A stretch of 64,000 nucleotides of DNA from Fulvimarina uroteuthidis (lineage in GTDB: Bacteria; Pseudomonadota; Alphaproteobacteria; Rhizobiales; Rhizobiaceae). Both the position numbers and the translations under genes were made by a program. The stretch spans positions 930,001 to 994,000 of the forward strand of contig NZ_JAXLPB010000002.1 of assembly GCF_034321785.1 (NCBI RefSeq), in the 5' to 3' direction. Every line of letters begins with the position of its first letter. Within the stretch, counting starts at the first letter, position 1. The notes beneath the pieces are model-generated. The model made no database searches. It saw only the letters and a program-made list of their open reading frames with translations, and was not told the DNA's origin. Below, piece after piece: positions 19,201-27,607 of the stretch.

Positions 19201-19369
19201 TCCGGGCGTCGGCGTCGTCTTCGCCCGGGCGGAGGGCATCAAATGCGCCCGCTCGTGGAAGATCACCGGCGATGTCGGCTCCGATCCCGAATATCCCGAC
19301 GTCTCGCGGCGCGATGCCGAGGCGCTGCGCGAACTGAAGGCAGCGGGACGGCTGACGCCCGCTGCCTGA
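16253..19369 (+). CDS. ileS: Isoleucyl-tRNA synthetase
   Basis: Charges tRNA-Ile and edits valine. The 1038 residues carry the class-I signatures HIGH (78-81) and KMSKS (706-710), the editing-domain motif WTTTPWTIPGNRAI, and the WFDSGSTHAF and SDQHRGWF catalytic-core blocks. It lacks a C-terminal zinc finger, as usual in this lineage. Two spots look inserted: about 18 residues near 233-252 with atypical codons (16949-17010), and about 45 Ala/Ser/Arg/Glu-rich residues from 490 (17720-17855) between MDEDL and RNRALKAIEDT. Both keep the frame, so the enzyme should be functional. The 281 bases upstream hold no gene. Confidence 0.97.
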   Translation: MSETKTPGETTPETVDYSKTLFLPQTEFPMRAGLPKVEPEWIARWDAMDLYGQLRKAGEGRPRYVLHDGPPYANGNLHIGHALNKVLKDVITRSFQMRGYDANYVPGWDCHGLPIEWKIEEQYRAKGKNKDEVPTNEFRQECRDFAAHWVGVQTEEFRRLGVEGDFKDPYLTMRFSSEAVIAGELLKFAMSDQLYRGSKPIMWSVVEKTALAEAEVEYQDYESDTVWVKFPVQGNRFPSSKGELYDRVADSKAFIVIWTTTPWTIPGNRAITYSDRVAYGLYEVTAPDDAENPRWAMHGERYLLADALAADVFAKGRVPEGGWQRVADVAPSDLEDLLCDHPLKGLAGGYAFPVPLLYGAHVTEDAGTGFVHTAPSHGREDFEAFIDGRRALEARGIDATIPFPVDDAGFYTKEAPGFGPDAPEGPARVIDDKGKKGDANSRVIAALIERNHLLARGRLKHSYPHSWRSKKPIIYRNTPQWFVHMDEDLGGYGMGGTDAPTEGRKPERASADKAAPAERSRASGDSVSEHSDTLRNRALKAIEDTRFVPASGQNRLRGMIADRPDWVLSRQRAWGVPICIFADEDGNILKDDAVNARILEAFEAEGADAWFAEGAAERFLGNEHDGATWRQVRDILDVWFDSGSTHAFCLERRSDLKWPADLYLEGSDQHRGWFHSSLLEACGTRGRAPYDAVLTHGFVMDEEGRKMSKSLGNVVTPQEVIKQSGADILRLWVVSSDYSEDLRLGKTILQTNVDSYRKLRNTVRWMLGTLAHDTGESVPHAQMPELERLMLHRLAELDEVVRKGYDAFDFKRIARTLLDFVVVELSAFYFDIRKDALYCDAPSSVRRKAALQVVREIFDRLVTWLAPMMPFTMEEAWLSRYPQAASVHLEQFRAVDASWRDDALAARWRDIRKVRRVVMGALEEQRRAKTIGSSLEAWPTVHILDDGLRAVAASTDFAEVAITSGLTIEGGEGPADAFRLPDAPGVGVVFARAEGIKCARSWKITGDVGSDPEYPDVSRRDAEALRELKAAGRLTPAA

Positions 19370-19578
19370 AAAAGGCCTGACGACGCAGCACGGTGCAGGG
19401 CCGCGAGCGGTGCGGCCTTGCCACAGCGGTTGACGAAGTTCTAAGGATCGTGTCGGCTGCCGCAGGGAAAGGCGTATTGTCGCCCGATTCCGGTGGCAGG
19501 GCCTTCGGGTACGACGAAGCGCGGAACGGTGGGGGCCTGATGCGCGCCCAATGGGATGGGAGCCGAGGGGGCTCATTG

Positions 19579-20259
19579 ATGATGATTTCGACGACACACC
19601 GGCTCTTCGCCAGGCCCACCTGCCATGTCGCACTTCTCGCCGGCGTCGTGGCGCTTTCGGGATGCCTCGGTCCGACCTACGGAACCGGCACGAGCCAGGG
19701 CGAGATGCTGTTCGACGATCTGAACAATGTGGTCTCCTTCGGATCGGGCGGCGATTCCGAGCCGATCGCCTACACCGAGCGCCCGGAGTTGCGGACGCCC
19801 GAGAACACCAGCATCCTGCCGCCTCCCCAAGAGCCGGCCGCCCGTCCCGAGACCGAGTTCGAGCGCCGCCAGCGCATCCAGTCGGCGGCCTATAGCGGCG
19901 ATGGCGCGGTTCCTGTCTCGCAGATGACGGGCCCGAAACCCGGCGTGACCCAGGACTATCTCGATCGCACGCGCGGCGATGGCTACGATTTCGCCGAGGT
20001 CAGAAGCCGCGACGAATCCATCACGCTCTCGCCCGCCGAACTGCGGAGCCGATCCGCGCTCGTCAGGGAGCGGATCGCGCAGAACAGCGCCGCGAACCAG
20101 AACCAGCGGCGTTACCTGTCCGAGCCTCCGCTCGAATATCGCCGGCCCTCGGCGGCGGCCCCCGTCGGCGATCCCGGGCTCGACGAAGAGGTCAAGCAGC
20201 GCCGGTTGCGCGGCTCGGAATCGCTCTTCTCCAAGGTCGGCGATCTCCTGCCGTTCTAG
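19579..20259 (+). CDS. Putative lipoprotein of unknown function
   Basis: Predicted outer-membrane or periplasmic lipoprotein, 226 residues from ATG 19579 (MMISTTHRL); frame-open sequence upstream is probably untranslated. The lipobox ALSGC at about residue 31 follows a hydrophobic signal. The mature part has YTERPELRTPENTSILPPPQ, then a charged helical region and a C-terminal SLFSKVGDLLPF. The ERPxLxxP…LPPP layout resembles rhizobial lipoproteins encoded next to ileS, but no function is known to me. It lies 209 bases after ileS and ends convergent with tadA, 18 bases away. Confidence 0.8.
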   Translation: MMISTTHRLFARPTCHVALLAGVVALSGCLGPTYGTGTSQGEMLFDDLNNVVSFGSGGDSEPIAYTERPELRTPENTSILPPPQEPAARPETEFERRQRIQSAAYSGDGAVPVSQMTGPKPGVTQDYLDRTRGDGYDFAEVRSRDESITLSPAELRSRSALVRERIAQNSAANQNQRRYLSEPPLEYRRPSAAAPVGDPGLDEEVKQRRLRGSESLFSKVGDLLPF

Positions 20260-20277
20260 GATGCCGGCCGCGCGCCA

Positions 20278-20739
20278 TCAGGGCTCGGGGTCCGACGAGC
20301 GCCGCGCCGCGAAGAACGTCTTGAGGAGGGCCGCGCTCTCGGTCTCCGAAAGCGCGGAATAGACCTCCGGCGCATGATGACAGGTGGGCTGGGCGAAGAA
20401 CCGGCCGCCGCTTTCCACCGCGCCGCCCTTCGCGTCGGCCGCGCCGAAGTAAAGCCGCCTCAGCCGCGCGAACGAGATCGCACCGGCGCACATGGCGCAG
20501 GGCTCCAGCGTGACGTAGAGATCGCACCCGGTCAGCCGCTCGGCGGCAAGGGCCGAACAGGCGCGGCGTATGGCGAGGATTTCCGCGTGGGCCGTCGGAT
20601 CGTTGCGCGCCCGCGTCTCGTTGCCGGCGCGCGCGACCACGTCTCCGTTCCTCACGATCACCGCGCCGACCGGAACTTCGCCGCGCAGGGCCGCCGCGCG
20701 GGCCTCTTCGAGAGCCTCGTCCATGAAGCGCCGGGTCAT
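20278..20739 (-). CDS. tadA: tRNA(Arg) adenosine-34 deaminase
   Basis: Converts A34 to inosine in tRNA-Arg(ACG), needed to read CGN codons. The 153 residues hold the zinc/catalytic motif TAHAE (His51, Glu53) and LEPCAMC (Cys81, Cys84). The C-terminal helix contains ALLKTFFAARR. Family length is normal. It is divergent from the pseudouridine synthase gene, with 165 bases between the starts. Confidence 0.96.
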   Translation of the reverse strand: MTRRFMDEALEEARAAALRGEVPVGAVIVRNGDVVARAGNETRARNDPTAHAEILAIRRACSALAAERLTGCDLYVTLEPCAMCAGAISFARLRRLYFGAADAKGGAVESGGRFFAQPTCHHAPEVYSALSETESAALLKTFFAARRSSDPEP

Positions 20740-20904
20740 GGGATCGGGTCCTCTCTCTCGCCAAGCGTGCCGCGACCTGATAGAGCGCTTGGCACAAACG
20801 CGCCAGCAATGGACGCAAACGGATTTCGGGCGTCTGACGAAAGGCGCCCCGCGTTGATGGGCCCTCCAGCGTCAAGACGCCGACCGCCCGCAGGACAAGA
20901 TAAT

Positions 20905-22908
20905 ATGAGTGACGACGACAGTGACAAGCGCGGCGGTCCCAAGGGCGGCCGGCCGACGGCAGGCGGTTTCCGCCGCAGCGGTCCCGGCGCCGGCAGCGAG
21001 CCGGCGAAGGCCGCGTCCGGCGCAAAGCCGCGCGGCCGGGATGCAAGGACCGAGGGCGGCGGGGCGAAGCCCTTCACGCCGAAAAGCCGGGGCATGAAGT
21101 CCCATGGCGGGGCCGGCGAGGGCGAGGCGCCGCGTAAGCCCAAGAGTTACGGCATGCGCAGCCATGACCGGCCTGCCGGTGGCGAGGGCGCGCCCCGTCC
21201 AAGACCCGCCGAAGGCGCGCCGCGCGGCGAGCGTCCCGCAAGGAGCGAGGCCCCGCGCGGCGAGCGCAAGCCGTTCGCCGGGTCTCGCGACGGCGAGCGC
21301 AAGACCGGTTTCGAGCGCCGCGAAGAGGGTGGCGACAGCCGTCCGCGAGCCGATCGACCGCAGCGCACCGAGCGTCCCGAGCGCGCCTTCAAGCCGCGGG
21401 GCGACCGGCCCGAACGCGGCGGCGACCGCCCGGCGAAGCGCTTCGACAAGGTCGGGGAACGCGGCGCGGCACGGCCGCGCGACGAAGGCGGCGGCTTCAG
21501 GCGCCGTCCCGTCGAGGACGCCTCCTCGGTCTCGGCCCAGCCCGTCGACATGCGCATCGCGCGCCGGCTTGCGCGCGCGGGCGTCGCCTCGCGGCGCGAC
21601 GCCGAAGGCATGATCGCCGACGGGCGCGTGAAGGTGAACGGCAAGATCATCGATTCGCCCGCGCTCGACGTGAAGCCCACCGACCGGATCGAGGTCGACA
21701 ATGCGCCGCTGCCCCAGACCGAGCGCACGCGGCTCTGGCTGTTCAACAAGCCGGCCGGAACGGTGACGACGAACAAGGACCCCGAAGGCCGCAGGACGAT
21801 CTTCGACCGTCTGCCGGAGGACATGCCGCGCGTCCTGTCCATCGGTCGTCTCGACATCAACACCGAAGGCCTCCTGCTCCTCACCAATGATGGTGGTCTC
21901 AGCCGGGTTCTGGAACTGCCCTCCACCGGCTGGCTCCGGCGCTACCGGGTGCGCGCGCACGGCACGATCAAGCAGGCCCAGCTCGACGAATTGCGCAACG
22001 GCATTTCCGTCGACGGCGTGTTCTACGGCGCGATGGAAGCGACCCTCGACCGCGAGCAGGGCGCCAACGTATGGATCACGCTCGGGCTTCGCGAGGGCAA
22101 GAACCGCGAGGTCAAGAACGTTCTCGGCGCGCTCGGGCTCGACGTGAACCGGCTCATCCGCCTCTCCTTCGGGCCCTTCCAGCTCGGCGATCTGGAAGAG
22201 GGCGCGGTGCGCGAGGTCAAGGGCCGGACGCTGCGCGACCAGCTCGGCGATCGCCTGATCGAGGAATCGGGCGCCGATTTCGACGGTCCCATCGCCCAGC
22301 CGTTCTCCAACAAGACCGTCGAGGCCAAGACCGAGAAGCCGGAAAAGAGCGACTGGGTCTCGGCCGGCGGCCAGATGAACCGCAAGAAGTTCGGCGAGAA
22401 GAAGCGCGAGGACGCGCTCGGCCGGCTCGACACCAAGCCGCGGGGCAAGTTCGGCGACAAGCCTGGCGCGGATCGGGGTGACCGCAGAAGCGGCGGGCCG
22501 AAGCGCGAGTTCGGCAGCGATCGCGGCAAGCCCGGCGCGCCGAAGTTCGGCAAGGACGACCGGGGCGGCAAGTTCGGCGCAAAGCCGGGCGCGCGCTCGG
22601 ACGACCGGCCGGATAGCCAGCCGGAGACCGAAGGCCGCCGCCGCTCGAACGTGTGGATGGCCCCGGGCTCCAAGCCTTGGCGCGACCGCCCGGCCGACGA
22701 AAGCGAGGCGCCGAGGCGCACGGGGCGCGCCGACCCCGAGCGCCGGGCATCGCGCCCGGGATCGGGCGGGGGCAAGGGCAAGCCGGGCACGCGCCCGTCG
22801 GGACCCGGTGCCCCGCGTGGTCCAGGCCCGCGCGGGGCCGGCCCGCGCAGCGAGGGTCCGGGGGGCCGGCCGCCCAAGCCGCGATCACCCGGCCGGGACA
22901 AGGGCTGA
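20905..22908 (+). CDS. rluB: Pseudouridine synthase, RsuA/RluB family, with long basic tails
   Basis: Predicted 23S rRNA pseudouridine synthase. Of 667 residues only about 240 in the middle form the enzyme: an S4 RNA-binding domain (RIARRLARAGVASRRDAEGMI) and the catalytic domain with GRLDINTEGLLLLTNDG (catalytic Asp) and REGKNREVKNVL. The N-terminal ~200 and C-terminal ~220 residues are disordered, rich in Gly, Arg, Lys, Pro and Glu, with repeats such as GER/RPER and KFGxK. Such tails are common in Rhizobiales homologues and may add RNA binding. ATG 20905 follows AGGA at 20892-20895. rsmD starts 3 bases after its stop. Confidence 0.9.
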   Translation: MSDDDSDKRGGPKGGRPTAGGFRRSGPGAGSEPAKAASGAKPRGRDARTEGGGAKPFTPKSRGMKSHGGAGEGEAPRKPKSYGMRSHDRPAGGEGAPRPRPAEGAPRGERPARSEAPRGERKPFAGSRDGERKTGFERREEGGDSRPRADRPQRTERPERAFKPRGDRPERGGDRPAKRFDKVGERGAARPRDEGGGFRRRPVEDASSVSAQPVDMRIARRLARAGVASRRDAEGMIADGRVKVNGKIIDSPALDVKPTDRIEVDNAPLPQTERTRLWLFNKPAGTVTTNKDPEGRRTIFDRLPEDMPRVLSIGRLDINTEGLLLLTNDGGLSRVLELPSTGWLRRYRVRAHGTIKQAQLDELRNGISVDGVFYGAMEATLDREQGANVWITLGLREGKNREVKNVLGALGLDVNRLIRLSFGPFQLGDLEEGAVREVKGRTLRDQLGDRLIEESGADFDGPIAQPFSNKTVEAKTEKPEKSDWVSAGGQMNRKKFGEKKREDALGRLDTKPRGKFGDKPGADRGDRRSGGPKREFGSDRGKPGAPKFGKDDRGGKFGAKPGARSDDRPDSQPETEGRRRSNVWMAPGSKPWRDRPADESEAPRRTGRADPERRASRPGSGGGKGKPGTRPSGPGAPRGPGPRGAGPRSEGPGGRPPKPRSPGRDKG

Positions 22909-22911
22909 TCC

Positions 22912-23472
22912 ATGCGCATCGTCGGCGGTGAATTCAGGGGCCGCAAGCTCGCCTCTCCGCATACCGACGCGATCCGCCCGACAAGCGACCGGATGCGCGA
23001 GAGCCTGTTCAACATCCTGTCCCATCATCCGGCCGTCAGGATCGACGGCGCGCGGGTGCTCGACCTGTTCGCGGGCACCGGGGCGCTGGGCTGCGAGGCC
23101 TTGTCGCGGGGGGCACGGTTCTGCCTGTTCATCGAGGAAGGCGTGGAGGGGCGCGGCCTCATCCGCACGAGCGTCGAGGCTTTCGGCCTGCAGGGGCGCA
23201 CCAAGATCTATCGGCGGGATGCGACGAAGCTCGGCGACGCGCGCCCGTTCGAACCCTTCGACCTCGTCTTCGCCGATCCGCCTTATGGCAGGGGCCTTGG
23301 CGAAAAGGCCCTCATGTCGGCGCGCGAGGGCGGCTGGCTGAAGCCGGGCGCGCTCCTCGTCGTCGAGGAGGCCGCGTCCAGCCCCTTCGAGGCGCCGTCG
23401 GGGTTCGCGATCTCCGACGAGCGCCAGGTCGGGGAATCGATCCTGCGTTTCCTCACGCTGGCGCCGTCATAG
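22912..23472 (+). CDS. rsmD: 16S rRNA (guanine-966-N2)-methyltransferase
   Basis: SAM-dependent methylation of G966 in 16S rRNA. The 186 residues show the N-terminal MRIVGGEFRGRKL, RPTSDRMRESLFNIL, the SAM motif VLDLFAGTGALGCEALSRGA, and catalytic DPPY in LVFADPPYG. It follows the pseudouridine synthase by three bases, pairing two rRNA-modification genes in one transcript. Confidence 0.95.
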   Translation: MRIVGGEFRGRKLASPHTDAIRPTSDRMRESLFNILSHHPAVRIDGARVLDLFAGTGALGCEALSRGARFCLFIEEGVEGRGLIRTSVEAFGLQGRTKIYRRDATKLGDARPFEPFDLVFADPPYGRGLGEKALMSAREGGWLKPGALLVVEEAASSPFEAPSGFAISDERQVGESILRFLTLAPS

Positions 23473-23475
23473 ATC

Positions 23476-23501
23476 TTATACGCCGGCATTATACGCCTGC
23501 A
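23476..23501. repeat. 13-bp direct tandem repeat after rsmD
   Basis: TTATACGCCGGCA is followed at once by TTATACGCCTGCA (one mismatch). It lies in the 183-base gap between rsmD and the first M16 peptidase gene, 4 bases after the rsmD stop. Each copy holds a TATAC core; a promoter role is possible but unsupported. Confidence 0.7.
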
Positions 23502-23655
23502 TGCGCGCCGGACCTGTCCCTCACGGGGTCGGGCAAGGCCGGACCGTGCGGTCGAGCTGCGGCATCGGGGTTCTAACCAAACCGTAACTGGCATCCCCGC
23601 CGCCGCGCCGCCATATCTTGTTCGACACATCGTTCATCGCACGAAGGACCGCCCG

Positions 23656-25236
23656 TTGATCGCCGCGACCACCCGCCGAACCGCCGCCCTCGCTCTCGTT
23701 CCAGCCCTCGCTTTGTCGGTGGCGTTCGCGCCGGCCGCGTTCGCGCAGGACGCCGGCACGAAGACGCAGGCGCAGGAGCAGACAGCCGAGACGCCCGACG
23801 CCGAAACCGATGCGCCTGACGTCCGGGACATCGAGGTCCCCGAGGACCGGGTGACGACGTTCACCCTCGACAACGGCCTTCAGGTCGTCGTCCTGCCGGA
23901 CAGGCGGGCCCCCGTCGTCACCCAGATGATCTATTACAAGGTCGGCGCGGCGGACGAGGCGCCCGGCGAAAGCGGCGTCGCCCATTTCCTGGAACATCTG
24001 ATGTTCAAGGGCACGTCGAATTATCCGGAAGGTGAGTTTTCCAGGAAGGTCGCCGAAGTCGGCGGCCAGGAGAACGCCTTCACCTCGGACGACTATACCG
24101 GCTATTACCAGCAGGTCGCCTCCGACCAGCTCGAAATGATCATGACCTACGAAGCCGACCGGATGAGCAATCTCGTGCTCGACGAGGAAACGGTCCTGCC
24201 CGAGCGCGACGTGATTCTCGAGGAGCGCCGCATGCGCGTCGGCAACGAGCCGGGCGCGCAGCTCTCCGAGATCGTCCAGGCGACGATGTTCGTCAACTCG
24301 CCCTACGGCACGCCGGTGATCGGCTGGGAAGACGAGATCAGGAGCCTGACGCGCGACGATGCGATCGCCTTCTACGACAAGTACTACACGCCCTCGAACG
24401 CCATCCTTCTGATCGCCGGCGACGTGTCGGTGGACGAGGTGCGCGCGCTCGTCGACAAGACCTACGGCAAGATCGAGCAGCGCGCCCAGATCGAGGAGCG
24501 GGACCGCCCGTCCGAACCGGAGCCGCGGGCCGAGCGCACCGTGACGCTTCGCGATGCGCGGGTCACCCAACCCTCCTTCAACACCTCCTACCTCGTGCCG
24601 TCCGAAACGACGGCCGAGGACAACGAGGCGGCGGCGCTCGACATCCTGTCCGACGTCCTCGGGGGCGGCACCACCAGCCGGCTCTACCGAGATCTCATCG
24701 TCGAGAAGGGCATCGCGGCAAGCGCCGGCACCTATTACCAGAGCTCGGCCCTCGACGACGGAACCTTCGTGCTCTACGGCACGCCGCGCGGCGGGGCGAG
24801 CCTCGAGGCGGTGGAGGCCGCGACCGATGCCGCGATCACTGACCTCATCGAGAACGGCATTACGGACGAGGAGCTGGAGCGCGCCAAGAACCGGGTTCGC
24901 AAGAGCGTCATCTATCTGCGCGACAGCCAGACCGCGATGGCCCAGCGCTATGCCACGGCGCTTGCGACCGGGCGCACGATCGAGGATGTCGAGAAATGGC
25001 CGGAGCGGATCGAGGCCGTGACCGTCGAGGATGTGAACGCGGTGGCTCGGAAATATCTGAAGCCCGAACGCTCGGTGACGGGCTATCTGCTGCCGGAGGC
25101 GAGCGAGACCGCCGAGGCGACGACGCCGGCGGATGCGACCGGCAAGCCGGGTGAACCCGCGCCGAGCCCGGCCTCGCTGACACCTGTTCCCAACGAGCCC
25201 GCGGAAGGCGAACCCATGGTCGAAAGCCCCTCATAA
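23656..25236 (+). CDS. Secreted M16 zinc metallopeptidase (catalytic member)
   Basis: Periplasmic insulinase-family (M16) peptidase of 526 residues. The TTG start gives a signal peptide ending near AFAQDA (residue 30). The inverted zinc motif HFLEH is at 110-114 and the distant Glu ligand region at ETVLPERDVILEERR. A second M16 domain contains LGGGTTSRLYRDLI. The C-terminus is Pro/Glu-rich. The next gene encodes a homologue without the zinc motif; such pairs are expected to form a heterodimer in which only this subunit is catalytic. Confidence 0.93.
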   Translation: MIAATTRRTAALALVPALALSVAFAPAAFAQDAGTKTQAQEQTAETPDAETDAPDVRDIEVPEDRVTTFTLDNGLQVVVLPDRRAPVVTQMIYYKVGAADEAPGESGVAHFLEHLMFKGTSNYPEGEFSRKVAEVGGQENAFTSDDYTGYYQQVASDQLEMIMTYEADRMSNLVLDEETVLPERDVILEERRMRVGNEPGAQLSEIVQATMFVNSPYGTPVIGWEDEIRSLTRDDAIAFYDKYYTPSNAILLIAGDVSVDEVRALVDKTYGKIEQRAQIEERDRPSEPEPRAERTVTLRDARVTQPSFNTSYLVPSETTAEDNEAAALDILSDVLGGGTTSRLYRDLIVEKGIAASAGTYYQSSALDDGTFVLYGTPRGGASLEAVEAATDAAITDLIENGITDEELERAKNRVRKSVIYLRDSQTAMAQRYATALATGRTIEDVEKWPERIEAVTVEDVNAVARKYLKPERSVTGYLLPEASETAEATTPADATGKPGEPAPSPASLTPVPNEPAEGEPMVESPS

Positions 25237-25338
25237 GGCACCCTGCCCCGCTTCGCCCCGACTGTTTGCCGGCGAAAGGCGCCCTTTGCACCCCTTGCGC
25301 CCGTCCTGCCGGCCATATTTTCGAAATGGACCCGACCC

Positions 25339-26658
25339 ATGATCGTCTCGAAACGTTCCCACCTCCTGGGCCTTGCCGCATTCGCCGCGACCCTCGTCTT
25401 TCCGCTGGCCGCACGGGCCGTCGAGATCCAGACCGTGACGAGCGAGGGCGGGATCGAAGCCCTCCTCGTGGAAGACCACACCAACCCGCTGATCGCGATG
25501 GACTTCGCCTTCAAGGGCGCCGGTTCCGCACAGGACCCGGACGGCAAGGCGGGACTTGCCAACCTTCTGTCGGGCCTGCTCGACGAGGGGGCCGGCGACA
25601 TCGAGAGCGCCGAATTCCAGAGGAAGCTCGACGATCTCGGCGTCTCGCTCAGCTTCGATGCCGGCCGTGACGACTTCACCGGCTCGATCAACGCGATCAC
25701 CGAGTTTTCCGACGAGGCCTTCGATCTCGTCGGGCTGGCGCTGTCCGACCCGCGCTTCGACGAGGAGCCGGTCTCGCGCATCAGGGGCCAGATCGTCACG
25801 GGCATCAAGGCCAGCGAGAACGATCCGGAAACGCTTGCCAAGGACGCCTTCAGCGAGACCCTTTTCGGCGACCATCCCTACAGCCGGCGGACCGAGGGCA
25901 CCGTCGAGAGCCTCGGCGCGATCGAGGCGAGCGATCTCGAAGCCTTCCGGTCCGAAAAGTTCGCGCAGGACAATCTCGTCGTCGGCGTCGTCGGCGACAT
26001 CACTCCGGACCGCCTGAAGACCGTTCTCGACGAGATCTTCGGGGATCTGCGGCAATCCCCGGACCTTGCCGACGTCGCCGATATCGAGCCGACCTTCGGC
26101 GAACGCGTCGCCGTCGAGCTCGCGGTACCCCAGACGACGATCCAGTTCGCCCTGCCGGGGGTCGAGCGCGACGATCCGGAGTTCTTCGCCGCCTATCTCA
26201 TGAACCACATTCTCGGCGGCGGCTCGTTCACCTCGCGGCTCTATGAGGAAATCCGCGAGAAGCGCGGTCTGGCCTATGGCGCGGGTTCCTGGCTCGCGAG
26301 CTACAATCACGCCGCGATCCTCGGCGTTTCGACCGCGACCCGCGCGGACGCCGCGGAGGAAAGCATTCGGATCATCCGGGACGAGTTGACGCGAATGGCC
26401 GAGAACGGGCCGAGCGAGGAGGAACTCGCCATGGCCAAGACCTATGTGAAGGGGTCTTACGCCGTGCGCAATCTCGATTCGTCCGGTTCGATCGCCAAGA
26501 CCCTCGTCGGGATCCAGCTCGACGATCTCGGCATCGACTATATCGACACGCGCAAGGACGAGATCGACGCGGTGACGATGGAGCAGGTGAAAGCGGCGGC
26601 CAAGGCGCTTCTCAGCGTCGAGCCGACCGTGATCACCGTCGGCCCCGCTGGCGCGTGA
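25339..26658 (+). CDS. M16 peptidase-like protein, non-catalytic partner
   Basis: A 439-residue exported M16 homologue with signal peptide MIVSKRSHLLGLAAFAATLV and cleavage likely after ARA. At the place of HxxEH it has LANLLSGLLDEG, so no zinc site. The second-domain motif LGGGSFTSRLYEEIREKRGLAYG is strongly conserved and supplies the substrate-side Arg/Tyr expected for a partner subunit. It lies 102 bases after the catalytic member. This active/inactive arrangement is known for the M16B family. Confidence 0.92.
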   Translation: MIVSKRSHLLGLAAFAATLVFPLAARAVEIQTVTSEGGIEALLVEDHTNPLIAMDFAFKGAGSAQDPDGKAGLANLLSGLLDEGAGDIESAEFQRKLDDLGVSLSFDAGRDDFTGSINAITEFSDEAFDLVGLALSDPRFDEEPVSRIRGQIVTGIKASENDPETLAKDAFSETLFGDHPYSRRTEGTVESLGAIEASDLEAFRSEKFAQDNLVVGVVGDITPDRLKTVLDEIFGDLRQSPDLADVADIEPTFGERVAVELAVPQTTIQFALPGVERDDPEFFAAYLMNHILGGGSFTSRLYEEIREKRGLAYGAGSWLASYNHAAILGVSTATRADAAEESIRIIRDELTRMAENGPSEEELAMAKTYVKGSYAVRNLDSSGSIAKTLVGIQLDDLGIDYIDTRKDEIDAVTMEQVKAAAKALLSVEPTVITVGPAGA

Positions 26659-26682
26659 TCTGACGGGGAAGGGGAACGGCAG

Positions 26683-27597
26683 ATGGTGCGGATCGGGCTT
26701 GCACTGGGCGGCGGCGGCGCGCGGGGCATCTCCCACATTCATGTGCTCCAGGCCTTCGACGAACTCGGCGTCAAGCCGGATCGCATCGTCGGTTCCTCGA
26801 TCGGCGCGATCCTCGGCGCGACCTATTGCTCGGGGCTGAACGCCCGGGAAATGGCCGAGTTCATCGTCGGCACGTTCTCCCACCGCCGGGACATCGTCGC
26901 CAAGCTCTGGCAGACCCGCGCCCCGAGCCTGAAGGATTTCCTGCACGACGGCGGGTTCCGCATCGGTCAGCTCAACGTGGAGCGGATCGTCGCCGGCTTC
27001 CTGCCGCCCCAGGTTCCCAAGACCTTCGACGCGCTGGCGATCCCGCTCGGCGTGATGGCGACCGACTATTATCGCCGGCTCGAATGCGAACTCGACAGCG
27101 GCGAGATCGTCTCGGCCGTGGCCGCGTCCTCCGCGCTCCCGGCCGTGTTCCGCCCGGTGCGCCGCCAGGGCCGCATCCTCGTCGATGGCGGCATCTACAA
27201 TCCCGTGCCCTACGACCGGCTGAAGGGGCACTGCGACATCGTCGTCGCCGTCGACGTCAATGGCGGACCGGACGGCGATCCGACGCTCATCCCCACGACG
27301 ATGGATGCGATGATCGGATCGTCGCAACTGATGATGCAGGCGCTCATCGACCTGAAGGTGCGGGCCGACCCCCCGGACATTCTCGTCCGCCCGCGCGTGT
27401 CGCCCTACAAGGTGCTCGACTTCCTGCGCGCGCAGGAAATTCTCGGGGCGACGGGCCTCATCAAGGAAGACGTGAAGCGGGCCATCGCCGGTGCGATCGA
27501 GGCCAGAGAGCGCGGCATCGAGACCGGCGCCTTCACCGAGATCGTCGGAGCGAACGAGGCGGGCACGGCGCGCGAGGCTTCGGCGCTCGCGCGCTGA
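26683..27597 (+). CDS. Patatin-like phospholipase (RssA type)
   Basis: Predicted serine lipid acyl hydrolase, 304 residues, no signal peptide. The oxyanion loop GGGGARGISH, nucleophile elbow GSSIG (Ser39) and catalytic Asp in VDGGIYNPVP are all present, giving the patatin Ser-Asp dyad. ATG 26683 lies 24 bases after the second M16 gene, so it may share its transcript. It is convergent with the topoisomerase gene, with only 10 bases between stops. Confidence 0.92.
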   Translation: MVRIGLALGGGGARGISHIHVLQAFDELGVKPDRIVGSSIGAILGATYCSGLNAREMAEFIVGTFSHRRDIVAKLWQTRAPSLKDFLHDGGFRIGQLNVERIVAGFLPPQVPKTFDALAIPLGVMATDYYRRLECELDSGEIVSAVAASSALPAVFRPVRRQGRILVDGGIYNPVPYDRLKGHCDIVVAVDVNGGPDGDPTLIPTTMDAMIGSSQLMMQALIDLKVRADPPDILVRPRVSPYKVLDFLRAQEILGATGLIKEDVKRAIAGAIEARERGIETGAFTEIVGANEAGTAREASALAR

Positions 27598-27607
27598 AGA
27601 GTGCACA

